64,000 bases of DNA, taken from DASVXQ01 sp040414855 (GTDB lineage Bacteria; Actinomycetota; CALGFH01). The notes beneath the pieces are model-generated. The model searched no databases, was not told where the DNA came from, and saw only the letters and a program-made list of their open reading frames with translations. Where the stretch lies: positions 1-64,000 of the forward strand of contig JBEDUQ010000038.1 of the NCBI GenBank assembly GCA_040414855.1. The letters are read 5' to 3'. This document shows positions 54,011-62,500 of this stretch, piece by piece. The translations under genes and the position numbers were made by a program. Every line of letters starts with the position of its first letter. Within the stretch, counting starts at the first letter, position 1.

Positions 54011-54574
54011 TCAGGGCGGGACGAACTTGGAGATGATCCAGCCCTTGGCGGGGTCCTTGAGGAGGGTGCACCAGTAGACCTGGCGGTTGCCGGGGACCGC
54101 CCGGATGAGCCTGCCCGACTCGAGCATGAGCTTGGCGTCGGAGCGGCCGAGCAGGGCGACGACGGTCCAGTGCCGTTCGGAGACCTTGGTCATCTTGAGG
54201 ATCTGGACCGGCAGCTGAAGGCCCTTCCACACCTCGTTCTTGCTGAGCATGGTCTTGATCTCGTCCCGGTCCTTGGTGAGCTGGGGCGAGTCGGGGGTGT
54301 AGATGGTGGTGAGCAGGCGCTGGTTGCGACTGGTGAGCGCACGCTCGCGCACGTTCATGATCTGGAAGAAACGCGAGGTGACCTCGGACCGCTCGCGGAT
54401 GAACGCGGGGTCGATGGTAGTGGTCGGGGCCGGCGCGGTGGTGCGCGTGGCCATGACGCCGGCGGCGGCACCTGAGAACAGCAGCACCAGGACCAGGCCG
54501 ACGAAGAAGAGGCCGACGGTGCCGCCATTGTCCTGGCGGCGGGCGGCATGACGTTGTCGCTGGGTACCGATCAG
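54011..54574 (-). CDS. Membrane-anchored NTF2/SnoaL-like protein, probable CTG start
   Basis: 187 residues if read from CTG at 54572-54574. A short basic N-terminus, one membrane helix (GTVGLFFVGLVLVLLFSGAAAG) and an outside domain (about 60-187) with RFFQIMNVRERALTSRNQRLL, LPVQILKMTKVSERHWTVVA and WCTLLKDPAKGWIISKFVPP, a pattern like NTF2-fold proteins such as the Mce-associated group. No ATG, GTG or TTG in frame precedes the helix within the free space; the CTG overlaps the thyX stop as CTGA and has GGAGGG eight bases upstream, just like the ATGA couplings nearby. Function unknown. Confidence 0.6.
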   Translation of the reverse strand: MIGTQRQRHAARRQDNGGTVGLFFVGLVLVLLFSGAAAGVMATRTTAPAPTTTIDPAFIRERSEVTSRFFQIMNVRERALTSRNQRLLTTIYTPDSPQLTKDRDEIKTMLSKNEVWKGLQLPVQILKMTKVSERHWTVVALLGRSDAKLMLESGRLIRAVPGNRQVYWCTLLKDPAKGWIISKFVPP

Positions 54575-56199
54575 GCCGGCAGCCCTCCAGTGCGTCGCGC
54601 TTGCGACCGTTGCTCGGCCGCGAGGCGCCCGAGCTCGACGTCGTCGTGGACAACGAACCGCATGGCGCCGGCGAGACCGTGGTGACCGGCGCGCTCGGCG
54701 ATCAGGGTGTGCATCCGCTGCGCGACCGCGCGATAGGTCGGATGTCCCTGTGGCGACGACCGCAGCTCGGAGAGGTGCATCAGCTCGCGGGCGTTCATGG
54801 TCATGGAGTAGCGGACCCGGTGCGCCATGCTGACCGCGTAGGGCGCCTGCGCGGGGAAGCGCGGCTCCAGCGCCCGGTACAGCCCCGCGAGCTCGCCGAC
54901 GCGTTCCGCGTAGCGGTCCCCGAGCCCGGCGGCGGCCACCTCGGAGGGCACCTCGAAGCCCAGGTCCGGGGTGAGCCGCTGCCACACGATGGTGCACATC
55001 CGGTGGCGCTGGAGGTCGCGGAAAGCGCCGTAGTCGCTGACCACGTCGAAGGTGTAGACGGCGCGCTCGAACGCCCGGCCGGGGCGGTGGCGGCGGTTGG
55101 TCCGATCGCCCACGTAGGCGGAGAGCAGCCGCGCGCGCTCGTCGGCGTCGAGGCCGGCCACACGCCTGGCGACCTCCGCCTCGCCGAGGCGCATCGACGG
55201 GTAGGCGATCGCGGTGAGGACCTTGTCCTCGCCCGCCGGGTCGAACTCGACCAGCCGAACAGAGGGCCCCTGCTCGCGCGGCGCGGGGTCGCCGAGCAGC
55301 GCGTCGACGGTCTTGGTGGTCTCCTCGGCGGTCTCGGCGAGGTAGTGGACCCACGCCCCGCCCCGGTCGGGCAGGTCGACCCGCTCGAGGAAGCTGGGGA
55401 TCACCTGCCGCAGCTCGTGCAACAAGAGCTCGGCGTAGCTGCGCGCCTCGGGCAGCGGGTTGGCGCGCAGGCGCAGCAGCAGCGCCTCGTATGCCTGGCC
55501 GCTCGCGAAGATGCCGAGATTGGCGGTGGTCGCCGCCGGGAGCATGCCTCGCAGCGCGTCGAGCGCGCGCGCTCTGACCGCGCGGCGCCAGGCCGCCTCG
55601 TCGACCCCCGGCTCCGGCGGCAGGGTGGTGCCGAGGTGGTCGATCATCGCGGGCACCAGCTCGGCGTAGGTGGCGAAGACGCCGTCGAGCACCCGCCGGT
55701 ACTCCACGCCGAGCTCGGGGTCGGCGTCGACGTCGGGGTCGAGGTGGTAGCGCCAGCGGCCGCCCGGCTGGTCGGTGTAGGTCTGGTAGCGCGTGGACTG
55801 CTCCATGTAGGCGGCGAGCCGCCCCCACTCGAGCGCCTTGGTCAGCAGGTTCGACGCCTGCTCGCAGGCGACGTGCGCGCCGGCGAGCTGGGCGACCGAG
55901 TCGTCGCCGTACTCGTCGAGCACCCGGCGGTAGAAGCGGGTCGCCCGCTCTTCGCCGACCGTGGAGTCGACCGGCGGCCGCTCCTCGGCGACCTGGTCGT
56001 AGAACTCGTCGAGGAACAGGCGCCGCAGGCTCTTGCCGCTGCGGGAGTAGCGCGCGAACAGGGCGCCCTTGACCACCTCCGGAAGGTTCCGCAGCGCGAA
56101 CACCGGGCGGTCGGTGTTGGTGAAGTACGGTTCGAGCCGCGCCCGCTCGCGGTCGTCGAACTCCTCGACCCAGTACGCCGGCTGGCTGGCCATGGTCAC
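54571..56199 (-). CDS. Double-length ThyX-like protein (flavin-dependent thymidylate synthase family)
   Basis: 542 residues, about twice the usual ThyX, with two ThyX-like halves. The first has PYFTNTDRPVFALRNLPEVV, KGALFARYSRSGKSLRRLF and EWGRLAAYMEQSTRYQTYTD; the second has VRLVEFDPAGEDKVLTAIAY, DLQRHRMCTIVWQRLTPDLG and NARELMHLSELRSSPQGHP. The signature RHRxxSxNxxSxR is reduced to RHRMCTIVWQ, so methyl transfer by the classical mechanism is doubtful. It lies in the dapB-thyX context where actinobacteria keep thyX. The GTG at 56197-56199 overlaps the dapB stop as GTGA; an ATG 6 bases on is the alternative. No other thymidylate synthase is in the window. Confidence 0.8.
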   Translation of the reverse strand: MTMASQPAYWVEEFDDRERARLEPYFTNTDRPVFALRNLPEVVKGALFARYSRSGKSLRRLFLDEFYDQVAEERPPVDSTVGEERATRFYRRVLDEYGDDSVAQLAGAHVACEQASNLLTKALEWGRLAAYMEQSTRYQTYTDQPGGRWRYHLDPDVDADPELGVEYRRVLDGVFATYAELVPAMIDHLGTTLPPEPGVDEAAWRRAVRARALDALRGMLPAATTANLGIFASGQAYEALLLRLRANPLPEARSYAELLLHELRQVIPSFLERVDLPDRGGAWVHYLAETAEETTKTVDALLGDPAPREQGPSVRLVEFDPAGEDKVLTAIAYPSMRLGEAEVARRVAGLDADERARLLSAYVGDRTNRRHRPGRAFERAVYTFDVVSDYGAFRDLQRHRMCTIVWQRLTPDLGFEVPSEVAAAGLGDRYAERVGELAGLYRALEPRFPAQAPYAVSMAHRVRYSMTMNARELMHLSELRSSPQGHPTYRAVAQRMHTLIAERAGHHGLAGAMRFVVHDDVELGRLAAEQRSQARRTGGLPA

Positions 56200-56996
56200 T
56201 CGAGGTCCAGCAGTGGCTCGAGGCCGACCGTCAGGCCAGGCCGACCCGGCACGGCACGGACCGACATGAGCACGCCGGGCATGAAGCTCGACAGGTCGAG
56301 CGAATCGTGACGCAGCGTGAGCAGCTCTCCCTGGCCGCCAAAGATGACCTCCTGGTGGGCGACCAGGCCGGGCAGCCGCACCGAGTGGACCCGGACGCCC
56401 TCGACCTCGCCGCCCCTGGCGCCGGTGACCAGCTCGCGCCCCGGCCGCACCGAGCCGGGCCGCGAAGCGTCCCTGGCCGAGGCCATCGACCGGGCGGTCC
56501 GTAAGGCGGTGCCCGACGGGGCGTCCGCTTTCCCAGCGTGGTGCAGCTCGATCACCTCGGCGTCGGGGTAGTAGCGGGCGGCGATGGTGGCGAAGCGCTG
56601 CGCGAGCACGGCGCCGAGCGCGAAGTTCGGCGCCCAGACGATGTTGCCGTTGGCGCGGTCGCCGGCGAGCGTGCCGAGCTCGTCCATCGCCTCGGGCGAC
56701 AGCCCGGTGGTCCCCGAAACGAGGTGGACGCCCTCCGGCAGCAGCACCCGGGCGGCCTCCATGGTCGCCTCGGGCGCCGAGAAGTCGATCACCGCCTCGG
56801 CCTTGGCCTCCAGCAGGTCCGCCGAAGTGGCGTGGACCTGAAGCGACTCCGGCGCCTCGGCGATCAGCTCGTGGAGCCGGGTCCCCGCGCTGGAGCGCGC
56901 GACCGCGGCGACCAGCTCGAGGTCGCCGGAGCCGAGGACGGCACGGCAGCTCGCGCGGCCCATCCGTCCGGACGCTCCCAGCACTCCGACCCGCAT
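56196..56996 (-). CDS. dapB: 4-hydroxy-tetrahydrodipicolinate reductase
   Basis: 266 residues. Second enzyme after DapA in diaminopimelate synthesis. Nucleotide site GVLGASGRMGRASCRAVL, FSAPEATMEAA, SGTTGLSPEAMDEL and the substrate/catalytic stretch VIELHHAGKADAPSGTALRTA with its His pair and Lys. GGGAGGCG lies upstream of the ATG. First of a dapB - thyX - NTF2-like gene operon with 4-base overlaps. An Arg/Ser-rich loop replaces part of the usual C-terminal domain near residue 180. Confidence 0.95.
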   Translation of the reverse strand: MRVGVLGASGRMGRASCRAVLGSGDLELVAAVARSSAGTRLHELIAEAPESLQVHATSADLLEAKAEAVIDFSAPEATMEAARVLLPEGVHLVSGTTGLSPEAMDELGTLAGDRANGNIVWAPNFALGAVLAQRFATIAARYYPDAEVIELHHAGKADAPSGTALRTARSMASARDASRPGSVRPGRELVTGARGGEVEGVRVHSVRLPGLVAHQEVIFGGQGELLTLRHDSLDLSSFMPGVLMSVRAVPGRPGLTVGLEPLLDLE

Positions 56997-57193
56997 GGCT
57001 TGTTCGCCTCCCTGCTCCGCAACCCAGACGGCGTGTCAGGATACCGTGATCGGCCCCGCGGAGATTGCCGAACTGCCCGTCATGGCCGTCTCAGGCGGAG
57101 ATCTTGCCCTGCCTTATCCCATTCGTAACGAGGGGCTCTACCAAGAAGCGCCGGGATGGCGCCCGCCGTTTCAACTCAAGGGACCAAAGCATG

Positions 57194-57252
57194 CCGACGA
57201 TTTGTCGGTATATGTATTAGACTCCAAGCGTGGATTCAAACTCGGATCCACG
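57194..57252 (+). promoter_or_regulatory. Two inverted repeats in front of the MFS gene
   Basis: CCGAC-n5-GTCGG (57194-57208) and CGTGGAT-n10-ATCCACG (57229-57252) flank an AT-rich patch with TATATGTATTAG. They are candidate operators or a promoter for the exporter gene at 57304. The wider 56997-57303 gap holds no ORF of note; a minus-strand TATCCT near 57040 may be the dapB -10. Confidence 0.45.
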
Positions 57253-57303
57253 AAGTTCACATCTTGGTACCAACCAGCCGAGCATCTGCCGAGGAGCACG
57301 CCT

Positions 57304-58794
57304 ATGGCCCGAGGGCGGGAGCACGCCGTCGCCGGTCGGCGCACCCGTCTTCCCGCCGGATTTGGCGCGGTATGGGGCTGTGTGCTCATCGACCTCATCG
57401 GCTTTGGGATCGTCCTCCCGATCTTGCCGCTCTGGGCGGAGCGGTTCGGCGCCAGCCCCGGCACGATCGGCGCCCTGGTCGCCACCTACTCGGCCTTCCA
57501 GCTCGTCTGCGCACCGCTGCTGGGAAGACTCTCCGACCGGATCGGGCGCAAACCGGTCCTGATCCTGTCGCTGGTCGGCACCGCCGTCGGCAGCCTCGTG
57601 ACCGGGCTGGCAGGGAGCCTGGCGCTGGTGTTCCTCGGCCGCGCGATCGACGGGATCTCAGGTGGCAGCGTGGCGGTCGCGCAGGCGGCGGTCGCCGACC
57701 TGGCCGAGGAGTCCGAGCGGCCGCGGCTGCTCGGCTTCATCGGCGCGGCGTTCGGGCTCGGGTTCGTCGCCGGTCCGGCCATCGGCGCGCTGGCCGCCCT
57801 CGGCGGTCCACGCACCCCGTTCCTGGTCGCGGCGGCGCTGGCCGCCTGCAACGCCGTGGTCGCGGTGGTCCGCCTCCCGGAGACCCGCGGCGCCGCCGTT
57901 GCCGCCGTTCCGGAGACCCGCGGCGCCGCCGTTCCCGCTGGGGCGGCGGGCCAGAAGTGGCGGGGTCGCGACGGCGCACCCGCCCGTGGCGCCGGCCGTG
58001 GCGGCGCCGAGTGGCCCGATCGTGGATCCGGCCGTGGCGGCGCCGAGTGGCCAGGCCGTGGCGCCGACCGTGGCGCCGACCGTGGAGCCGAGTGGCCCGG
58101 CGGTGGCTCCGACCGTGGCGCCGACCGGGACCCCGGGAACGCCGAGTGGGCCGACCCGCTCGACCGGGACGGCGCGACGGGCGGCGAGGTGGACGAGGGG
58201 CCCATGCGAAGGAAGCGACTGGTGCGGTTGCTGGTGGTGGCGTTCACCTCGCTGGTGGCGTTCAGCGCGTTCGAGGCGACCTTCGCGCTGTTCGGGGAGC
58301 GGCGGCTCGACCTGCGGCTGGCCTCGACCGGGGCGGTGTTCGCGGGCATCGGGCTCGCGGTGGTGCTGACCAACGCCGGCCTGGTCGCCCCGGCCGTGCG
58401 CCGGCTCGGCGAGCTGGGCGCGCTGCGGCTCGGCCTCGGGCTCAACGCGCTGGGGCTGGCGCTGCTGGCAATGACGCGGACCTGGGCGATGCTGGTCCCC
58501 GCCCTGCTCGCGCTGACGGCCGGACAGGGGCTGATCACGCCGACGCTGTCGTCGTCGGTGGCGGGCACGGTGGAGGCCTCGCGGCGCGGCGGGGCGCTCG
58601 GCTTGCAGCAGGCCGCCGGGGGGCTCGCCCGGGTGGTCGGTCCGCTTGCCGGCGGTTTCGCGTTCCAGCGCATCGGCATACCGGTCCCGTACGCCGCCGG
58701 AGCGGCATTGGCGGCCATATGCCTCCTGCTGGTCCCAAGACGGGCGCGCAGCCACGCGCCGGAGTTACCCTTGCCTCATGCTCGCGCCCGTTGA
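57304..58794 (+). CDS. MFS transporter (TetA-like drug exporter) with repeat-rich central loop
   Basis: 496 residues, 12 predicted helices. The first half has CVLIDLIGFGIVLPILPLWA, the helix 2-3 loop GRLSDRIGRKPVLILS (motif A) and GRAIDGISGGSVAVAQAAVA (motif C-like), typical of TetA-type exporters. The two halves are joined by an unusually long cytoplasmic loop (about 195-300) made of PETRGAAV repeats and then RGGAEWPxRG / ADRGAEWP repeats. Substrate unknown. The ATG at 57304 has GAGGAG seven bases upstream. The GNAT gene starts 17 bases inside its 3' end. Confidence 0.85.
   Translation: MARGREHAVAGRRTRLPAGFGAVWGCVLIDLIGFGIVLPILPLWAERFGASPGTIGALVATYSAFQLVCAPLLGRLSDRIGRKPVLILSLVGTAVGSLVTGLAGSLALVFLGRAIDGISGGSVAVAQAAVADLAEESERPRLLGFIGAAFGLGFVAGPAIGALAALGGPRTPFLVAAALAACNAVVAVVRLPETRGAAVAAVPETRGAAVPAGAAGQKWRGRDGAPARGAGRGGAEWPDRGSGRGGAEWPGRGADRGADRGAEWPGGGSDRGADRDPGNAEWADPLDRDGATGGEVDEGPMRRKRLVRLLVVAFTSLVAFSAFEATFALFGERRLDLRLASTGAVFAGIGLAVVLTNAGLVAPAVRRLGELGALRLGLGLNALGLALLAMTRTWAMLVPALLALTAGQGLITPTLSSSVAGTVEASRRGGALGLQQAAGGLARVVGPLAGGFAFQRIGIPVPYAAGAALAAICLLLVPRRARSHAPELPLPHARAR
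57877..57933 (+). repeat. In-frame 33-bp tandem repeat within the MFS gene
   Basis: A 24-base stretch at 57877-57900 recurs exactly at 57910-57933 (period 33, 11 codons). It encodes the duplicated PETRGAAV segment of the central loop. Further imperfect repeats coding for RGGAEWP run to about 58110. Confidence 0.85.
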
Positions 58795-59479
58795 CAACGA
58801 AGCGGTGGTGCTGGCGGTGCTCTCCGACCGCTACGGGCTGCCGATGGACCGGCTGGTGCCGGGCGAGATCGCCGTCGCGGAGGTGCAGCACCCGAGCCTG
58901 CCCGTGCGGGCGTTCAGCCGGCAGGGCAGCGCGGTGCTCGCCGTGGCGCCGCAGCACGCGAACCTTCTGCGCAGCCGGCTGACCGACCCGGCGCACCTGC
59001 TGCCCGCGCTCGAGGAGGCCGCGGCCGCGCTGCGCGGGCACCTGTTCTCCGGGGTGGCCCGGACCGGCGTGGCGATCCCGCCGCCCGTCCACGAGGTGAC
59101 CCTGCTCGACGCGTCGGACCCGCGCCTGCCCGACTGGGTGATCGGCCATTTCACGGGCGAGGCGTGGGTGGTGCTCGACAGCGACGGGAGCGTGCTGTCG
59201 ACCGCGGTGCTGAAGCGCTACGACGACCGCGTCCGCGAGATCTCGGTCGGCACGGCGGAGCGGGCCCGCGGGCGCAGCCTGGCCCGGTCGGTGGTCGCCG
59301 CCGCCGCCCGCGCGGTGCTGGCGCAGGGCCGCGCGGTCCTCTACAACCACGCACCCGACAATTACGCGTCGGCGAAGGTCGCGGAGTCGGTCGGCCTGCA
59401 CGAGTTCGGCCGCTACCACGCGATCGTGCCGGACCGCAGCATCGGAATCGAGTACGGCAAGGACGACTCGACCCGCTAG
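58778..59479 (+). CDS. GNAT-family N-acetyltransferase
   Basis: 233 residues. The C-terminal half is a GNAT domain: WVVLDSDGSVLSTAVLKRYD, the beta4-alpha3 acetyl-CoA region EISVGTAERARGRSLARSVV, then ALYNHAPDN-like YNHAPDNYASAKVAESVGLH and FGRYHAI. The N-terminal half (DNEAVVLAVLSDRYGLPMDR) is a helical or pseudo-GNAT part. Substrate unknown. The ATG at 58778 lies within the last codons of the MFS gene, so the two are probably co-expressed; an exporter plus an acetyltransferase suggests self-protection or detoxification. The ribosome site is weak. Its stop lies in a 40-bp repeat shared with the next, convergent gene. Confidence 0.8.
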   Translation: MLAPVDNEAVVLAVLSDRYGLPMDRLVPGEIAVAEVQHPSLPVRAFSRQGSAVLAVAPQHANLLRSRLTDPAHLLPALEEAAAALRGHLFSGVARTGVAIPPPVHEVTLLDASDPRLPDWVIGHFTGEAWVVLDSDGSVLSTAVLKRYDDRVREISVGTAERARGRSLARSVVAAAARAVLAQGRAVLYNHAPDNYASAKVAESVGLHEFGRYHAIVPDRSIGIEYGKDDSTR

Positions 59480-59552
59480 CCCTCCACCCCCGCCGCGGTC
59501 ACAGCAGCCGTTCCGCTAGCGCTCCACCCGCGCCGCGGTCACAGCAGCCGTT
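59473..59552. repeat. 40-bp tandem duplication spanning two convergent gene ends
   Basis: Unit 59473-59512 and 59513-59552, with few differences. The first copy holds the stop of the GNAT gene (TAG 59477-59479), the second holds the stop of the TIR-NB-ARC-KAP gene (TGA, minus, 59539-59541); each copy carries both stop motifs. Confidence 0.85.
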
Positions 59553-62500
59553 CGGACGCCTTCGCGATCGACGGCTCCGAGGCGAGAAAGCCGCGGAGCT
59601 CCTCGACCCAGAGACGATCGGCGACGGAGGGCGCGCCCGCGGAGACCGCGCCGTCGGCCAGCCCAGCCGCGGCCAGCGCCTCCTCCCAGTTGTCGGGCTT
59701 CCCGGGCTTGCTGGGCTTGCTGGGCTTGCCGTTGGCCTCGGCGGCCTCCGCGGCGGTCGCATTAGCAGCCTGACTGGCAATCGCCCGGGCGTGTCGCTCC
59801 AGGTGGGCGAGCGCGCTGGGAGCGCCGTCGATCGCCAGGCGCGCGCCCAGCGCGTTGAGCAGGTGCGGCCAGCGGATCGCCAGTACCGCCAGCTTGGCGA
59901 TCTCGGGACCGTCGGGCGCGAGCACCCCCCGCAGCCGGTCCTGCTGCGCCACGAAGGTGTAGAAGCGGAACAAATTGATGAATCGCTTGATCTCTCTGGG
60001 GTTGGCGGAGTCGAGCTTCGGCAGCGCCTCCTCGATCGCGTCGCGCGAGTCCGCGTCGCTGTAGAGCTCGACGAAGACGCGGTTGGCCGCCTCCAGCGCC
60101 TCGGGCAGCAGGACGCCGTCGGGCACCTCCCCGACGATCTGGGCCTGCGCGTCTCGCGCGGCCTGCGCCAGGTTCTCGGCGGTGGGCGTGCCGCTCCGGA
60201 TCGCGTCCTCGATGCGCCGCACCAGGTCCATCCGCAGCCCCTCGCGCGCGAGGGGGACGCCGGTCCCCGCGTTCGACTCGACGACGCCTTGGGTCGCGGC
60301 CGCATTGTCGCCGCTGACGGCGGCCCGCGAATCCCCGGTGCCGCCCAGGCCCCCCGCGCCCGCCGCATCCCCCGCACCGCCCGCGCCCTCTTTGCCGCCT
60401 GCGCCCGCGCCGCCCGCGGCCCCCACCCCGCGCGGCCGCTTGCCGAGACCCTCGTCCGGCTCAGGGCCCCCGGGACCGAGCAGCGAGTCGAGGTAGCGGT
60501 CGATGCCGCCGGAGCCGACCGGCAGCGGCAGGCTCAGCGGAAGCTGCACGATCTTCTCCAGGAAGCGCCAGCCTAGCGACGACCTCCCGCCGTGCGGCTT
60601 GCCGCCGAGGCTGGTGACCAGTTCCTTGTAGGCGACCTCGACGTGCGCGGCCACCACCGCGGGCTCGACCGCGAGCACGAACACGCAGTTCGGGAACTCG
60701 CCGGCCAGGAACAGGTTGATCGCCTCGATCACCTGCGCGACCGTGCTGGGCGAGCAGCGGTCGAGGTCGTCGACGAACACCACCAGCGGCCGCCGCTCGG
60801 TCGCGACCAGGTCCAGCACCCGCTTCATGTCCGTCTGCACCAGGTACAGGAAGCCCAGCCGCGCCTGGTAGCCGGGGTCGCGCACGAGCTCGTCGAACGA
60901 GCCCCTCGCCTGCTCGTCGAGCAGCTTCCTGGTGCCGGTGAGGCTCGGCTCCCCCACCAGCCTGCGGAACTGGCCGGCGGCCTCCTCGCCGAAGAACCCC
61001 AGGCCGCGCCGGACGCCGTCGACCAGCGTGCCGAGCGTCCCCAGCGACAGCAGCGTCGCCGTCAGCGGCCGCAGCACGTGCCTGGTATCCGGCAGCAGCC
61101 AGGCGACGATTCCCATCGCGGCCACCACCAGGATCGCGACGCCGAGGGTGAGCGCCAGCGGCAGGAAGCGCTCGGCCAGCAGGCGGTAGATCCGCCGCCG
61201 CACCGCCTGGCGGTCGACCCGGCGGAGGTTCAGCTCCAGCCAGAATCGCTCGCGGTCGCCCGGCTCCATGCGGCCGCTGACCTGGGTGATGATCTCGTGG
61301 GCGAGGCCCGCCCAGACCTGCTCGCCGCTCTGGTACATCCACGGGTTGAACCAGACGGTCGGGCGCCAGTCGCGCCGCTGGCCGAGCCGCTCGCTGGCCG
61401 GCGGCTCGACGCCGAGCGCCTCGAGGTCGGCCTCACTGGCCCCCGGTCCGCGGGTCGCGCGCCGCAGCAACTCCAGGACGGTCACCGGCTGCTCCGCCTG
61501 GCTCTGTCCCGATGCGGTGGCGCGCGAGCGGCCGCGCCTGCGCTCTGGGGCCGAGACGCTCAGCGGCCCGTCGTCGGCGAGCGAGCGGCGGGACCGGCCG
61601 CTCAGCCGGAGCCGCGTGGGCGTCCAGGTGGCCCGGTCGGAGGGCGGGTCGAGCCGCTCCTGGACCATCCGCATCAGCGAGGTCTTGCCGGCCCCCCAGG
61701 GGGCCTTGACCCCGATCGTCAGCGGCGGGCGGGTCTCCTGATGACGGATGAACGAGGCGATGGCGTCGGCGTACTGCCCGTAGCCGAGGGTGTCGTCCGC
61801 GGTCCAGAAGTCCCGCGCGATCCGGGAGTCGGGCTCGTAATGACCGCGGATCGCCAGCCAGCGAAGGGCGCGCCTGAGCGCGGTGCGCCGGTCGTCGGCG
61901 CTCTCCTCCGCGTTCAGCCGTGCCTGCGCCAGGTCGCGCACCAGGTCCCGGACCCGGTAGCGACCCTCCCCAGTCGGTTCGGCGAGCTGCGCCTCGACCA
62001 GGCGTCCCAGGGTCGCCTCGGCGTCCTCCAGCGGGACGTCGACCAGGGTCGCCGCCAGGCCGACCTCGACCTCCGGGTCGAGCAGCAGCTCCATTCGCCG
62101 GAACAGCCGGCGGTCGGACCCGGCCAGGTCGTCGTAGACGCGCTCCAGCCCGGTTCCGAGGCGGGTGGCGCCCGACTCGCCGCTGGGGACCACGAACTGG
62201 GTCAGCACCGCGCCGACGTCCAGCTCGGGGTGCTCGCGCATCTGCAGCGCCAGCAGCGCCACCAGGATCGGCGCGCCTTCGAGCTGGCCGAGCGCCGCGG
62301 CGATCGCCTCGCGCTCGGCCTCGACCCGCTCGGCGCCGAGCTCCCATTCCAGCAGCAGCAGGGCCTGCACCTGCGTGAGGCGCTCCAGGTTGACGACCTT
62401 CGTCGCCCAGCCGGTCAGTACCTCCATGCCGTCAGGCTCGTGCCGGCCGGTGACCACCACCGCCGAGCCAGGTGCCGCCGGAAGCAGGTCGGTCACCCGG

